A DNA stretch of 64,000 nucleotides from Oscillospiraceae bacterium (GCA_910575695.1 CAJTGJ010000009.1:1-64000); one strand, 5' to 3'; shown: positions 35,304-43,805, counted from the stretch's first letter. The notes: generated by a model not told the origin, from the letters alone. A program made the numbers and translations.

Positions 35304-35327
35304 TGGAATCGTCCTCCTTATATAAGA

Positions 35328-36569
35328 TCAAAATGCGAAATTGCCGTCCACAAAAACAGGGATCTCCCGCCCGTCATGGGTGGCGCCCACGATGGACAGG
35401 TCGGCGGTGCCCACCATGAAGTCCACATGGGTAATGGAGCGGTTGAGGCCCGCGGCCTTCTGCGCCTCCTCGGACATATCCTCGCCGCCTTTGACACAGC
35501 TGGGGTACGCCTCGCCGAAGGCCAGATGGCAGGAGGCGTTTTCGTCAAACAGGGTCTCGAAGAACAGGATCCCGGTGTTGCGGATGGGGGAATCGTAGGG
35601 CACCAGGGCCACCTCGCCCAGGTAGTGGGCCCCCTCGTCGGTGTCGATGGCCCGGCGCAGGATTTCCTCGCCCTCCCCGGCGTGTACGTCCACGATGCGG
35701 CCGTCCTTGAAGTCCAGGCAGAAGTCCTCCACCAGGTTGCCGTCCATGGCCAGGGGCAGGGCGGCGTATACCCGGCCGTCCACCCCGTCCCAGCGGGGGG
35801 CGGTGAAGATCTCCTCGGTGGGCATATTGGCCACGAACTCCACGCCCTCCGGGGTGGCGTCACTGCCCCCGGCCCAGACGTGGTTGTCCGGCAGGCGGAT
35901 GGTCAGGTCGGTGCCCAGGGAGTTGGTGTAACGCAGGGTCTGGAACTGGTACTCGTTGAGGATTTTGGCCCGCTTGGCGGTGGCGGCGACGTGCTCCTTC
36001 CAGCGCTCCACGGCCTTTCCGTCCCCGGTGATGCGGCACACGGAGAAGATGGCGTCCCACAGCGTGTCGATGGCGTCCTGGCCCTTCTTGTCCGGAAACG
36101 CCTTTTCCGCCCAGGGCAGCGTGGGGCAGGAGCCCACGCACCACTGGAAGCGGTTGGCGGTGAGCGCGTCGAAGTAGGGCTTTGTCGGGGGGCCGGACGC
36201 CTTCCGGCGGGCCTGGATGCGGGCGGGGTCCACCCCCTTCAGCAGCTCCGGGTCGGAGCCCACGATGGACAGCCGGGGGCATTTCTGCTCCAGCATCCAG
36301 TCGAACCGGGCCTTCAAATAGCTGGGGTACTCCTGGAATACGGCGGCGTCCGCCCGGAGGAAGCGCTCCCGGGTGTTGAGATCGTCGCTGTAGTTGACCA
36401 CCACGTCCCGGGCCCCGCAGTCGTAGCAGGCGGACACGCACAGCCGGGTCAGGGCGGCGTATTCGATGCTGCTTTCTATGCTTGGGGTCTGCCCCGGCTG
36501 GACGTTCAGGCCCACCTCCACCAGCAGGCGGGCGTATTCCCTGAGCTTTGCCTCAAAATCTGGAACCAT
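35328..36569 (-). CDS. M29-family aminopeptidase (AmpS/PepS)
   Basis: A 413-residue metallo-aminopeptidase of family M29. Recognisable segments are NYSDDLNTRERFL, the TNSLGTDLTIRLPDNHVW core, MPTEEIFTAPRWDGVDGRVY and the C-terminal ITHVDFMVGTADLSIVG with conserved acidic and His metal ligands. It trims N-terminal residues from intracellular peptides. It lies 29 nt downstream of a GNAT gene and upstream of the sugar mutase in one operon. Confidence 0.92.
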   Translation of the reverse strand: MVPDFEAKLREYARLLVEVGLNVQPGQTPSIESSIEYAALTRLCVSACYDCGARDVVVNYSDDLNTRERFLRADAAVFQEYPSYLKARFDWMLEQKCPRLSIVGSDPELLKGVDPARIQARRKASGPPTKPYFDALTANRFQWCVGSCPTLPWAEKAFPDKKGQDAIDTLWDAIFSVCRITGDGKAVERWKEHVAATAKRAKILNEYQFQTLRYTNSLGTDLTIRLPDNHVWAGGSDATPEGVEFVANMPTEEIFTAPRWDGVDGRVYAALPLAMDGNLVEDFCLDFKDGRIVDVHAGEGEEILRRAIDTDEGAHYLGEVALVPYDSPIRNTGILFFETLFDENASCHLAFGEAYPSCVKGGEDMSEEAQKAAGLNRSITHVDFMVGTADLSIVGATHDGREIPVFVDGNFAF

Positions 36570-36598
36570 TGGTATCGTCTCCTGTCTGTTTATTGATA

Positions 36599-37063
36599 TT
36601 ATCGCGCTTTTTCCATGACCAGGAACTCGCAGATGCCGCCGTTGGAGCTTTGTTGGATCGCTTTGACGTCCCGAAATCCACAGCGGCGGTATACCTTCAC
36701 CGCCCGTTGGTTGAACGCGGCCACGTGCATGACCAGCTTGTCAAATTGGTAATGTGCGCCGATAAAACTCACCACCTGATCTACGAAGCCCTTTCCCACG
36801 CCGTTTCCGCACAGGTCCGGCCTCAAACCCAATCCGATCTCAATGACCGGGCCGTCCTGGACCACGCAGAAAAAGCCGGCAAGCCCGCCGTCCGCTATCG
36901 CCTGGTAGTGGTCGTTGGCGTTCCGCAGGCCCTCGTCAATAAATTCCTCATAATCCTCCAAATCGGAGGTCATATCGTAAAAGGAATACGCGCCGTCATA
37001 TTTCCACCTGTTTGCGATGATAAGGGCGTTGTTTTGGCTCAGCCGTTGGAACTCAAATGTCAT
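36599..37063 (-). CDS. GNAT-family N-acetyltransferase
   Basis: A 154-residue acetyltransferase. The acetyl-CoA loop is LRPDLCGNGVGKGF and the C-terminal NQRAVKVYRRCGF is typical of the fold. It resembles RimI-like protein or small-molecule acetyltransferases; the acceptor is unknown. First gene of the operon, with a strong divergent promoter shared with asnA. Confidence 0.88.
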   Translation of the reverse strand: MTFEFQRLSQNNALIIANRWKYDGAYSFYDMTSDLEDYEEFIDEGLRNANDHYQAIADGGLAGFFCVVQDGPVIEIGLGLRPDLCGNGVGKGFVDQVVSFIGAHYQFDKLVMHVAAFNQRAVKVYRRCGFRDVKAIQQSSNGGICEFLVMEKAR

Positions 37064-37163
37064 GCTTTTTTGTCCTTTCTAAAGGAACGATCCTCGCAGG
37101 CGGTGTGCTCACAGCCTGGGCAGTTTGCCGGAAAACCCGGCTCTATCACAGCGATATATAGAA

Positions 37164-37192
37164 ATTATACCATATCGAATTGGAAAAGACAA
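37164..37192 (-). promoter_or_regulatory. Promoter of the GNAT-pepS-mutase operon
   Basis: On the minus strand TTGTCT (37192-37187) and TATAAT (37169-37164) are 17 bp apart, with an extended TGG before the -10. Confidence 0.8.
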
Positions 37193-37198
37193 TTCCAT

Positions 37199-37227
37199 TT
37201 GCATTTTTTTCTGAGGAACTGTATAAT
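37199..37227 (+). promoter_or_regulatory. Promoter of asnA
   Basis: TTGCAT (37199-37204) and TATAAT (37222-37227), 17-bp spacing. It is back-to-back with the minus-strand promoter 7 bp away. Confidence 0.75.
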
Positions 37228-37262
37228 GTGTTTTGATTTAACAGAGTAAAGGAGCAAAGGCT

Positions 37263-38276
37263 ATGCTGACTACCGTCATCCCTCAGGGGTACGCCCCCCT
37301 GTTGAACCTGTACGATACCCAGAAGGCCATCGGACTGCTCAAGCGCCTGTTTGAGGACGATCTGGGCGGCTCGCTGAACCTGCGCCGGGTGTCCGCGCCG
37401 CTGTTTGTGGAGGCGTCCACCGGTCTGAACGACGACCTGAACGGCGTAGAGCGGGCGGTGTCCTTCGACGTGCCCGACGCGGGCCGGGACGCCCAGGTGG
37501 TCCACTCCCTGGCGAAATGGAAGCGGATGGCCCTCCACCGCTACCAGTTCTCCGTGGGGGAGGGGCTGTACACCGACATGAACGCCATCCGCCGGGACGA
37601 GGAGCTGGACAACCTCCACTCCGTCTACGTGGACCAGTGGGACTGGGAGAAGGTCATCGCCCCCCGGGACCGGAATACGGACTACTTAAAGGGCGTGGTG
37701 AACACCATTGTCAACGCTCTGGCAAATACCCAGCAGACATTGCGCTCGGTATACCCCCAGCTCACCACCCTGCCGCTGATCGACCGGGAGGTGTCCTTCG
37801 TCACCGCCCAGGAGCTGGAGGATATGTGGCCCGAGCTGTCCCCCAAGGAGCGGGAGGACGCCTGGGTGAAGGACCACCCCACCACCTTCCTCATGGGCAT
37901 CGGCGGGGCGCTGAAGTCGGGCAGGCCCCACGACGGACGGGCCCCGGACTACGACGACTGGTCGCTGAACGGGGACATCTTGGTGTGGAACGCCCTGCTG
38001 GGGCGCGCCTTTGAGATCTCCTCCATGGGCATCCGGGTGTCCCCGGAATCCCTGGACAAACAGCTGTCCATCTCCGGGCACGACGAGCGCCGGGAGCTGC
38101 CATTTCACCGCTCCCTGCTGGCGGGGGAGCTGCCCCTGACCATCGGCGGCGGCATCGGCCAGAGCCGGGTTTCCATGTTCCTGCTGGGCAAGGCCCACAT
38201 CGGCGAGGTGCAGGCGTCCATCTGGGACCCCCGCACCATCGAGGCCTGCAAAGAGGCGGGCGTCATTCTGCTGTAA
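37263..38276 (+). CDS. asnA: Aspartate-ammonia ligase (asparagine synthetase A)
   Basis: A 337-residue class II aminoacyl-tRNA-synthetase-like enzyme making asparagine from aspartate, ammonia and ATP. Typical segments are FVEASTGLNDDLNGVERAV, KWKRMALHRY, DQWDWEKVI and GGGIGQSRVSMFLL near the end. Length matches AsnA (about 330). SD AAAGGAG precedes the ATG. A tiny membrane-protein gene follows and may share the transcript. Confidence 0.96.
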   Translation: MLTTVIPQGYAPLLNLYDTQKAIGLLKRLFEDDLGGSLNLRRVSAPLFVEASTGLNDDLNGVERAVSFDVPDAGRDAQVVHSLAKWKRMALHRYQFSVGEGLYTDMNAIRRDEELDNLHSVYVDQWDWEKVIAPRDRNTDYLKGVVNTIVNALANTQQTLRSVYPQLTTLPLIDREVSFVTAQELEDMWPELSPKEREDAWVKDHPTTFLMGIGGALKSGRPHDGRAPDYDDWSLNGDILVWNALLGRAFEISSMGIRVSPESLDKQLSISGHDERRELPFHRSLLAGELPLTIGGGIGQSRVSMFLLGKAHIGEVQASIWDPRTIEACKEAGVILL

Positions 38277-38291
38277 AGGAGGGATGGAACT

Positions 38292-38465
38292 GTGGAGGAT
38301 AAAAAAGGGAGCCTGAACGCCGGCAGCGCGGCAAAGGCTGGCATCAGCTTTGGCAGCGCCCTGGCCATGGTAATCAGCTACACCACCTGGCACTCCGTGG
38401 GCTGGGCCATCATCCACGGGCTGATGAGCTGGGTGTATGTGATCTACTTCATTCTTCGATACTGA
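38292..38465 (+). CDS. Small membrane protein (57 aa)
   Basis: A GTG start at 38292 with AAAGGAGG about 9 nt upstream reads 57 codons to TGA at 38463-38465. The sequence is glycine-rich and basic at first (VEDKKGSLNAGSAAKAG). It then has a single long hydrophobic stretch with a WAIIHGLMSWVYVIYFIL core, likely one or two membrane passes. It lies between asnA and a strong terminator. The start, SD and composition make it real; function unknown. Confidence 0.75.
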   Translation: MEDKKGSLNAGSAAKAGISFGSALAMVISYTTWHSVGWAIIHGLMSWVYVIYFILRY

Positions 38466-38466
38466 G

Positions 38467-38503
38467 AGCAGGCCCCGCGCTTTCGAGCGGGGCCTGCTTT
38501 TTT
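38467..38503 (+). terminator. Terminator after asnA and small membrane protein
   Basis: AGCAGGCCCCGC (38467-38478) pairs with 38487-38498 and runs into a six-T tract. Confidence 0.9.
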
Positions 38504-38543
38504 GCCGTCCGTTCCCCCGGAACGACCGTCCGTCCCCAATCGC

Positions 38544-38572
38544 TGGACATTTCCGGCCCGGCTGGTTATACT
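38544..38572 (+). promoter_or_regulatory. Promoter of LytTR/DUF3021-like pair
   Basis: TGGACA (38544-38549) and TATACT (38567-38572), 17-bp spacing. TGGACA recurs at 38572-38577 just after the -10 and could be a repressor contact. Confidence 0.6.
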
Positions 38573-38597
38573 GGACAGCAGAAGGGAGGGAGCGGCC

Positions 38598-39041
38598 ATG
38601 AAGGTGGAAGTGCAGATCGACCCCAGGCTGGAGGAGCCGGTGATTGTCCTCCGCGCCCCCAGCCCCACCGGTGAGATCGAGGCGCTGGCCAAACAGCTCC
38701 GGGAAGCCGCCCTCCCCCAGCCCTTCACCGTCTACCGCGGGCGGGAGGCGGTGCGGGTAAGCCGCTCTATGGTGCTCCGGTTCTATACCGAGGACAAAGG
38801 GGTGTACTGCCAGACGGCCCAGGGCGTGTTCACCGTCCGCCAGCGGCTGTACGAGCTGGAGGAGGAGCTGGCGGGGACGAGATTCGTCCGGGTGTCCAAC
38901 TCGGAGATCGTCAGCCTGGACCGGGTGGCGGCGCTGGACCTGACCCTGGCGGGGACCATCAAAATGACCCTGGAGGGCGGGACGGTGTGCTGGGTGTCCC
39001 GGCGGTACGTGAAGAAGATCAGGCAGGCGCTGGGATTGTGA
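38598..39041 (+). CDS. Stand-alone LytTR DNA-binding regulator
   Basis: A 147-residue protein. The first 45 residues are a short alpha/beta segment (KVEVQIDPRLEEPVIVLRAP). The C-terminal part is a LytTR domain (VLRFYTEDKGVYCQT, FVRVSNSEIVSLDRVAAL). LytTR proteins of this kind are typically encoded with a DUF3021 membrane partner that inhibits them, and that arrangement is present here: the next gene begins 15 nt later. It likely autoregulates this pair. Confidence 0.88.
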   Translation: MKVEVQIDPRLEEPVIVLRAPSPTGEIEALAKQLREAALPQPFTVYRGREAVRVSRSMVLRFYTEDKGVYCQTAQGVFTVRQRLYELEEELAGTRFVRVSNSEIVSLDRVAALDLTLAGTIKMTLEGGTVCWVSRRYVKKIRQALGL

Positions 39042-39056
39042 AAGGAGGCACGCGTC

Positions 39057-39896
39057 ATGGAAGAATTGAAAAAGCAATGGCTTCCCCGGGGAGCGGCGGG
39101 CGGCCTTGCGGGGCTCGCGGCCCATGTATTGCTGGGCTATCTGCTGGGCTGCTTCAGCCTGATTGGCCCGGCCGAGTTCACCGGCTTCCGGTTCCCGGAC
39201 TGCGGCTTCCCCCGCGGGATCGAGTGGGCGGGCGTTCTGTTCTCCTTCGTCCTGTTCGCCCTGCTGGGCGCGGAGGTTGGCATCGCCACTATCCCCTTTG
39301 CCGACAGTGGGCGGGAGCTGGTGGCGCGCTCGCTGATCCACTACGCTGCCACCGCCGCCACCGTATGCCTGTGGGCGGGGCTGAACGTGTGCTCCACCCC
39401 GGCGGATTACCTCGCCTTCCTGGCGCCCCTGACGCTGGTGTACGCCATTGTCTGGCTGGGCCGCTGGGTGGGGTGGTACGGGGAGGTAGCCGCCATCCGG
39501 GCCAAGCTGGGGCTGGCCCCCGGGCCGTCCCCCCTCCACTGGCGGGAATCCCTGCCCTATGTGGGCTTCGCGTTCCTGCTGTGTCTGGCGCTGCCCATGG
39601 CGCTGCGTCTGCTGGACGACGCCACGCCCGTTTTGAGCGCCCTGTACGCATGGCTCCTGCTGCCTGTGGGGGGATTTATGTCCGGGCTGTCCCTGGGGCG
39701 GCGGCACGGCTTCTGTCCCATTTACCCGGCGGCCTGCGTGGGGTTTATCCTGCTGTTCATCCCTCTGGCCCGGCTCTGCTCCAATATGGCGGACGGGGCG
39801 CTGATTCCCATCGCGGCGGTCTCTGTGGTGCTGGGCAATGCCGCCGGGGCGGTGCGGCATAACATGAAAAAGACCAGCGGGAGAGAACCGGACTGA
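39057..39896 (+). CDS. Membrane protein, DUF3021-like with extra C-terminal half
   Basis: A 279-residue integral membrane protein. The first half (four hydrophobic segments ending in WLGRWVGWYGEVAAIRAKLGL) fits the DUF3021 partners of LytTR regulators, which are usually 130-150 residues. The second half adds three or four further helices (VGFAFLLCLALPMAL, LYAWLLLPVGGFMSG, GFILLFIPLARL), so the protein is about twice the usual length. Likely the membrane antagonist of the preceding regulator. Family assignment is by context plus weak similarity. Confidence 0.6.
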   Translation: MEELKKQWLPRGAAGGLAGLAAHVLLGYLLGCFSLIGPAEFTGFRFPDCGFPRGIEWAGVLFSFVLFALLGAEVGIATIPFADSGRELVARSLIHYAATAATVCLWAGLNVCSTPADYLAFLAPLTLVYAIVWLGRWVGWYGEVAAIRAKLGLAPGPSPLHWRESLPYVGFAFLLCLALPMALRLLDDATPVLSALYAWLLLPVGGFMSGLSLGRRHGFCPIYPAACVGFILLFIPLARLCSNMADGALIPIAAVSVVLGNAAGAVRHNMKKTSGREPD

Positions 39897-40170
39897 CGAG
39901 GCATTGCTTGAGCCGCTCCGGCGGCAGACGTGAGATCCGCCCACCCACATCTGGGCGGCGGACGCCAGCGAGAAATCTGCGGACGAAAAAATGACCGCCT
40001 GCTGCCTTGAATCGGAGCAGGCGGGGAAAGACGTATTTCGTTTTCGACCGCAGAAGATGAGCTGCGAGCTGATGTTCCGCGAAACCTTTGCGCCGGTGCA
40101 AAAACTGCGGACGGCTGTTCGCGGTGATGGGCTGCGGCGGAACGGAGGTAAAGCGTCTGCTGCTGCAATG

Positions 40171-40309
40171 CGTATTGGGGGAATAGCACTCAATGGCGTC
40201 CAGTCCCCAGCCCTTGAGCTGTTTCACCAGCGCCTCCACCTCCGCCAGGTCAATGTCCACGCCCTTTTGCCAGCTCTGTCAGCTCAGCTGGCGTGTACTG
40301 CCCGTCGGA
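40171..40309 (-). pseudogene. PHP-domain phosphoesterase fragments
   Basis: Two pieces of one PHP-domain gene. 40250-40309 encodes SDGQYTPAELTELAKGRG, the classic beginning (SDGxxTPxEL) of PHP phosphoesterases. In a different frame about 40171-40262 encodes DLAEVEALVKQLKGWGLDAI then ECYSP, which belongs near the C-terminus of the same family. The central roughly 190 codons, including most metal ligands, are missing. The remains are fused to the decarboxylase fragment upstream. From here down to 39897 I see nothing recognisable. Confidence 0.6.
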
Positions 40310-40471
40310 GGCGGCGGCGTTCCCCTCGTTGGCGGCAATGATGTGGTGGGCAGGGGTGCGGCCGTACACGTCCATCAGATAATTGCACAGCGCTTTCAGC
40401 TGGGAATCCGGTACGCCCGTGTAAAAATCCGCGCCAAGAATCCCCACGAAGCCCTCAATCTTCAAATACAA
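40310..40471 (-). pseudogene. Phosphonopyruvate decarboxylase, truncated to N-terminus
   Basis: Starts with TTG (40471, or 40465, which has a better spaced GGAGGG) 10 nt after the PEP mutase stop. It reads FYTGVPDSQLKALCNYLMDV and HHIIAANEGNAAA, the N-terminal thiamine-diphosphate-binding region of phosphonopyruvate decarboxylases (Ppd/AepY, normally about 370 residues). After about 54 codons the sequence switches at the alanine run to a PHP-phosphoesterase sequence. The gene that should commit phosphonopyruvate to phosphonoacetaldehyde is therefore broken here. Confidence 0.75.
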
Positions 40472-40481
40472 GCCCTCCGTT

Positions 40482-41777
40482 TTACAGTTCGTCGATCAGG
40501 GTGATAATATCCTTGATGGGCAGCAGCCGCCCGTCCACCTCCTTGGCCCGGTGGCAGCGCAGAATGTCCTCCGCCGTTTTCTGCATGGCGGGGAACGCGC
40601 TGCGGGTGAGCTGGTTGGCGTAGATGACGATGTTCACCCCATGGGCGGCAAGCTCCTCCTCCGTGACGGCGTTGAAGGAGGTGGGCACTACCACGATGGG
40701 GGTGGCGCTGTCCGCAGCCCGGAAGCGGCCGCAGAACTCCAGGATCTCCGCGGGGTCTTTTTTGCGGCTGTGGATCATGATGCCATCCGCGCCCGCCTCT
40801 GTAAAGGCCGCGGCCCGTTTCAGCGCGTCCTCCATCCCCCGCTCCAGGATCAGGCTCTCGATGCGGGCGATAATCATGAAGTCATCGGTGATCTGGGCCC
40901 GCTTGCCCGCCCGGATTTTTTCGCTGAATGCCTCAATGCTGTCCTGGGTCTGCTCTACCTCAGTGCCGAACAGGCTGTTTTTCTTCAGCCCCTTCTTGTC
41001 CTCGATGATGACGGCGGAGACGCCCATGCGCTCCAGCGTACGCACATTGTAGACAAAGTGCTCCGGCAGGCCGCCCGTGTCCCCGTCCAGGATGATGGGC
41101 TTGGTGGTGACCTCCATAATGTCGTCGATGGTGCGCAGGCGGGAGGACAGATCCACCAGCTCAATGTCCGGCTTGCCCTTTGCCGTAGAGTCGCACAGGC
41201 TGCTCACCCACATGGCGTCGAACTGATCCAGCCGCCCATCCTGGGCCACCACCGTTTTCTCCGCAATGAGGCCCGTCAGGCCGCTGTGGGCCTCGATGGC
41301 CTTCACCACCGGGCACAGGGTGATGAGCCGCCGCAGCCGCTTCCGGCGGTACTCCGGCATGACCAGCTTCTCCCGCATCTGCCGGTCGATCCGCGTGATG
41401 TTCTCGCTGTAAGTATAGGGGACGTCGATGATCTCCCCGCCGTAGGCGTTCAAGAGCCTCTCCACATTGTCCCGGATCATTTTCTGGGGCCCTGCCAGCC
41501 AATTGTCCCCATGGATTACATAGTCCGGGTGGAACTGCCGGATGATGTCATCGTACAGGATGGCGTCCTGGACGACCACCCGGCTGACGCCCTCCAGCCC
41601 CCTGACCAGCGCCAGACGCTCCTCAAAGGAGATCGTGGGGAACCGGTCAAAGCGGATCATGGCCTCGTCGGTCAGAACGCCCACGGTCACCTCGCCGTAT
41701 TTTTGCGCCTGCCGGATGATATTGAGATGGCCCTCATGGATTACATCCGTGGTAAAACAGGTATAGACTGTTTTCAT
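40482..41777 (-). CDS. Phosphoenolpyruvate mutase with N-terminal cytidylyltransferase domain
   Basis: A 431-residue fusion. Residues 1-135 form a small nucleotidyltransferase domain of the glycerol-3-phosphate/phosphocholine cytidylyltransferase type (HEGHLNII motif, HxGH class). Residues 140-431 are PEP mutase, with the diagnostic EDKKGLKKNS (residues 259-268) and DGDTGG metal site. PEP mutase makes the C-P bond of phosphonopyruvate; the fused domain could activate the final phosphonate with CTP. SD GAGGAGG precedes the ATG. It is the penultimate gene of the minus-strand cluster behind flagellin. Confidence 0.93.
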   Translation of the reverse strand: MKTVYTCFTTDVIHEGHLNIIRQAQKYGEVTVGVLTDEAMIRFDRFPTISFEERLALVRGLEGVSRVVVQDAILYDDIIRQFHPDYVIHGDNWLAGPQKMIRDNVERLLNAYGGEIIDVPYTYSENITRIDRQMREKLVMPEYRRKRLRRLITLCPVVKAIEAHSGLTGLIAEKTVVAQDGRLDQFDAMWVSSLCDSTAKGKPDIELVDLSSRLRTIDDIMEVTTKPIILDGDTGGLPEHFVYNVRTLERMGVSAVIIEDKKGLKKNSLFGTEVEQTQDSIEAFSEKIRAGKRAQITDDFMIIARIESLILERGMEDALKRAAAFTEAGADGIMIHSRKKDPAEILEFCGRFRAADSATPIVVVPTSFNAVTEEELAAHGVNIVIYANQLTRSAFPAMQKTAEDILRCHRAKEVDGRLLPIKDIITLIDEL

Positions 41778-41789
41778 TTCAGGACCTCC

Positions 41790-42920
41790 TCAGCCATTGT
41801 ACCGCGCGGGCACGGCCACGCCGCACGCGTCCAGCGCCGCCCGGAACACCTGGAAAAAGGCCCTGATATCCGGCGCGTCGATGGCCCCCAGGGCGCACAG
41901 GCGGAAGGTACCCGCCGTGCCCACCTTGCCTGGGTAGATGGTGAAGCCCCGGGCATAACAGTAATCATGTACCCGTTCAAAGCTCCAGTTGGGGTCGTCT
42001 GGACAGCGCGCCGCCGCCACAAGGCCCGCCTGCCACTCCCGGCGGATGGCCTCCTGGAAGCCAAGCTCCGCCAGCCCTGTGTGGATCGCCTCCATCGTCC
42101 GGGTGTGGCGGGCCCATTTGGCCTGCTCCCCCTCGGCCCAGTACTCCTTCATGGCCTGGATAGCGGCATACACGGTCTGCACCGGGGGGGTAAATTCCAT
42201 CTCGCCGGTGCGCTCAAAGCAGTCGTACTGCCGGAACAGATTGCAGTAGTAGGAGCGGCGGGGATAATCCTCAGAGGCTTCTATGATGTCCCGGCGGCCG
42301 ATGACAAAGGACAGCCCTGTCATGGCCATCAGCCCCTTCTGGGCGGAGGCCATGCAGAAATCGATGTTGTCCGCCTCAATATCAATGGGCCGCATGGCGT
42401 AGGTGCTGGTGGTGTCGGCGACAAGGACAGCCCCATATCGATGGGCCAGCGCCCCCAGTTCCCGGATGGGGTTCAGGAGGCCGGTGCCTGTCTCATTATG
42501 AGTGACGTATACCAGGGCCGCGTCCCGGTTGGCCCGCAGGGCCTCCTCCACCGCCGCCAGATCCGCTGGGCGGTCGTAGGGCAGCTTCAGATCCACGTGG
42601 GGCAGGCCGTAGGAGCGGCAAATGTCCGCCGCCCGGGCGCTGTACGCCCCGTTGTGGACGATCAGGGCTTTTTTGCCCTCCGGCAGCAGGGAATTCAGGC
42701 ACACGTCCATGCACAGCGTCCCCGAGCCGCAGAACAGCACCGCCGCGTACCGTTCCAGGCCGCCGTGAACCACCTTCACCAAGTCCTCCCGCAGGCCCGC
42801 CATCAGGCCGGCGAATTCCTTTTCCCTTGGGCAGATATCCGGCGCCACCTGGGCCAGCTTCACGGTGTCCGTGGTGGTGGCGGGGCCGGGATTGAGCAGA
42901 ATGTTCCGTTTTATGTCCAT
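41790..42920 (-). CDS. 2-aminoethylphosphonate-pyruvate transaminase-like enzyme
   Basis: A 376-residue PLP aminotransferase of fold type I, class V. The start LLNPGPATTTDTVKLA is characteristic of PhnW/AepZ enzymes, and the PLP lysine is in MASAQKGLMAMTG. In biosynthesis the family aminates phosphonoacetaldehyde to 2-aminoethylphosphonate. Because the adjacent decarboxylase gene is truncated, direct amination of phosphonopyruvate to phosphonoalanine is an alternative. SD GGGGAGG precedes the ATG and it lies 12 nt ahead of the PEP mutase gene. Confidence 0.88.
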   Translation of the reverse strand: MDIKRNILLNPGPATTTDTVKLAQVAPDICPREKEFAGLMAGLREDLVKVVHGGLERYAAVLFCGSGTLCMDVCLNSLLPEGKKALIVHNGAYSARAADICRSYGLPHVDLKLPYDRPADLAAVEEALRANRDAALVYVTHNETGTGLLNPIRELGALAHRYGAVLVADTTSTYAMRPIDIEADNIDFCMASAQKGLMAMTGLSFVIGRRDIIEASEDYPRRSYYCNLFRQYDCFERTGEMEFTPPVQTVYAAIQAMKEYWAEGEQAKWARHTRTMEAIHTGLAELGFQEAIRREWQAGLVAAARCPDDPNWSFERVHDYCYARGFTIYPGKVGTAGTFRLCALGAIDAPDIRAFFQVFRAALDACGVAVPARYNG

Positions 42921-42938
42921 GATAAGTTCCTCCCCGGC

Positions 42939-43805
42939 TCAGCCGGTATCGTAGCTTTTGTCAAATTCCTTCAGTTCCTGGAAGGTGTCGATTTCCGTCG
43001 CGTCCCCGCCCCGGCAGGGCCGGACGGCAACCCGGTAATTTTCTTTGCGGAACACCAGCGGCACCTGTTCCCAGTACCGCTGCCGCCCGCCGGGCTGTTC
43101 ATAGACTTCCCGCAAATCCCGGGCCAGTTTCTCCCCGTCCGCCCCGTCCCAGTAGGAGATGCCCACCATCTGCCAGCAGTTTTCCCCGCCGACCTTCTCC
43201 TCTGTGATGACGCCGTCCTCCACCGTAAAGCACCAGTCGTCGGTGTGGGGGGCGGGGAAGGCCAGAAAGTTGGAGCAATACTGGTAAGGCCGGATGAGCC
43301 GGGGATTGGAGAGCACCAGATCCGCCTCCAGCACGTAAGCATTGGACAGGAGGGTTTGGGCGCACAGGGCGGAGGAAATGTTGTTGGCCTCGTTGTAGAC
43401 GGGGTTTTCCAGGAACCGGATCATAGGATACTGGCAGAGCAGCTGGTCGAACTGCTCCGCCAGATAGCCCCGGATGATATAGAGTTCCCCGATCCCGGCG
43501 GCGAGGCAGGCGTCCAGCAGGGTGTCGATGATGCGCTTGCCGTGGACGCGCACCAGGGGCTTGGGGGTGTTGAGGGTGATGGGAGCCAGACGGCTGCCGG
43601 AGCCCGCCGCCAGGAACACCGCCCGTTTGACGCGGTAGGGTTCCATCGCCTCCGCGCCTGCGGGCGTAGGCCGGCCGTTTTCGATGTAACCCAGCTGCTC
43701 CAATTCCCGGAGGGCGGCGCTGTCCTGCGGGACAGCATCCGCGCCGCCGGGGGCAAGGAGTTCTGAAAGAATATCAAATTGGGGCTTTGTCAGTGTGCGC
43801 GGCAT
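42939..43805 (-). CDS. LicC-like cytidylyltransferase with N-terminal winged helix
   Basis: A 288-residue protein. The first ~58 residues look like a winged-helix domain (LTKPQFDILSELL, LRELEQLGYIENGRPTPAG). The rest is a sugar-phosphate/phosphocholine nucleotidyltransferase (VFLAAGSGSRLAPITLNTPK, EADLVLSN, ATEIDTFQELKEF). This fused layout is seen in Firmicutes LicC-type CTP:phosphocholine cytidylyltransferases. In this cluster the likely product is a CMP-activated aminophosphonate or aminoalkyl phosphate. It provides a second cytidylyltransferase next to the one fused to PEP mutase. Confidence 0.82.
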   Translation of the reverse strand: MPRTLTKPQFDILSELLAPGGADAVPQDSAALRELEQLGYIENGRPTPAGAEAMEPYRVKRAVFLAAGSGSRLAPITLNTPKPLVRVHGKRIIDTLLDACLAAGIGELYIIRGYLAEQFDQLLCQYPMIRFLENPVYNEANNISSALCAQTLLSNAYVLEADLVLSNPRLIRPYQYCSNFLAFPAPHTDDWCFTVEDGVITEEKVGGENCWQMVGISYWDGADGEKLARDLREVYEQPGGRQRYWEQVPLVFRKENYRVAVRPCRGGDATEIDTFQELKEFDKSYDTG

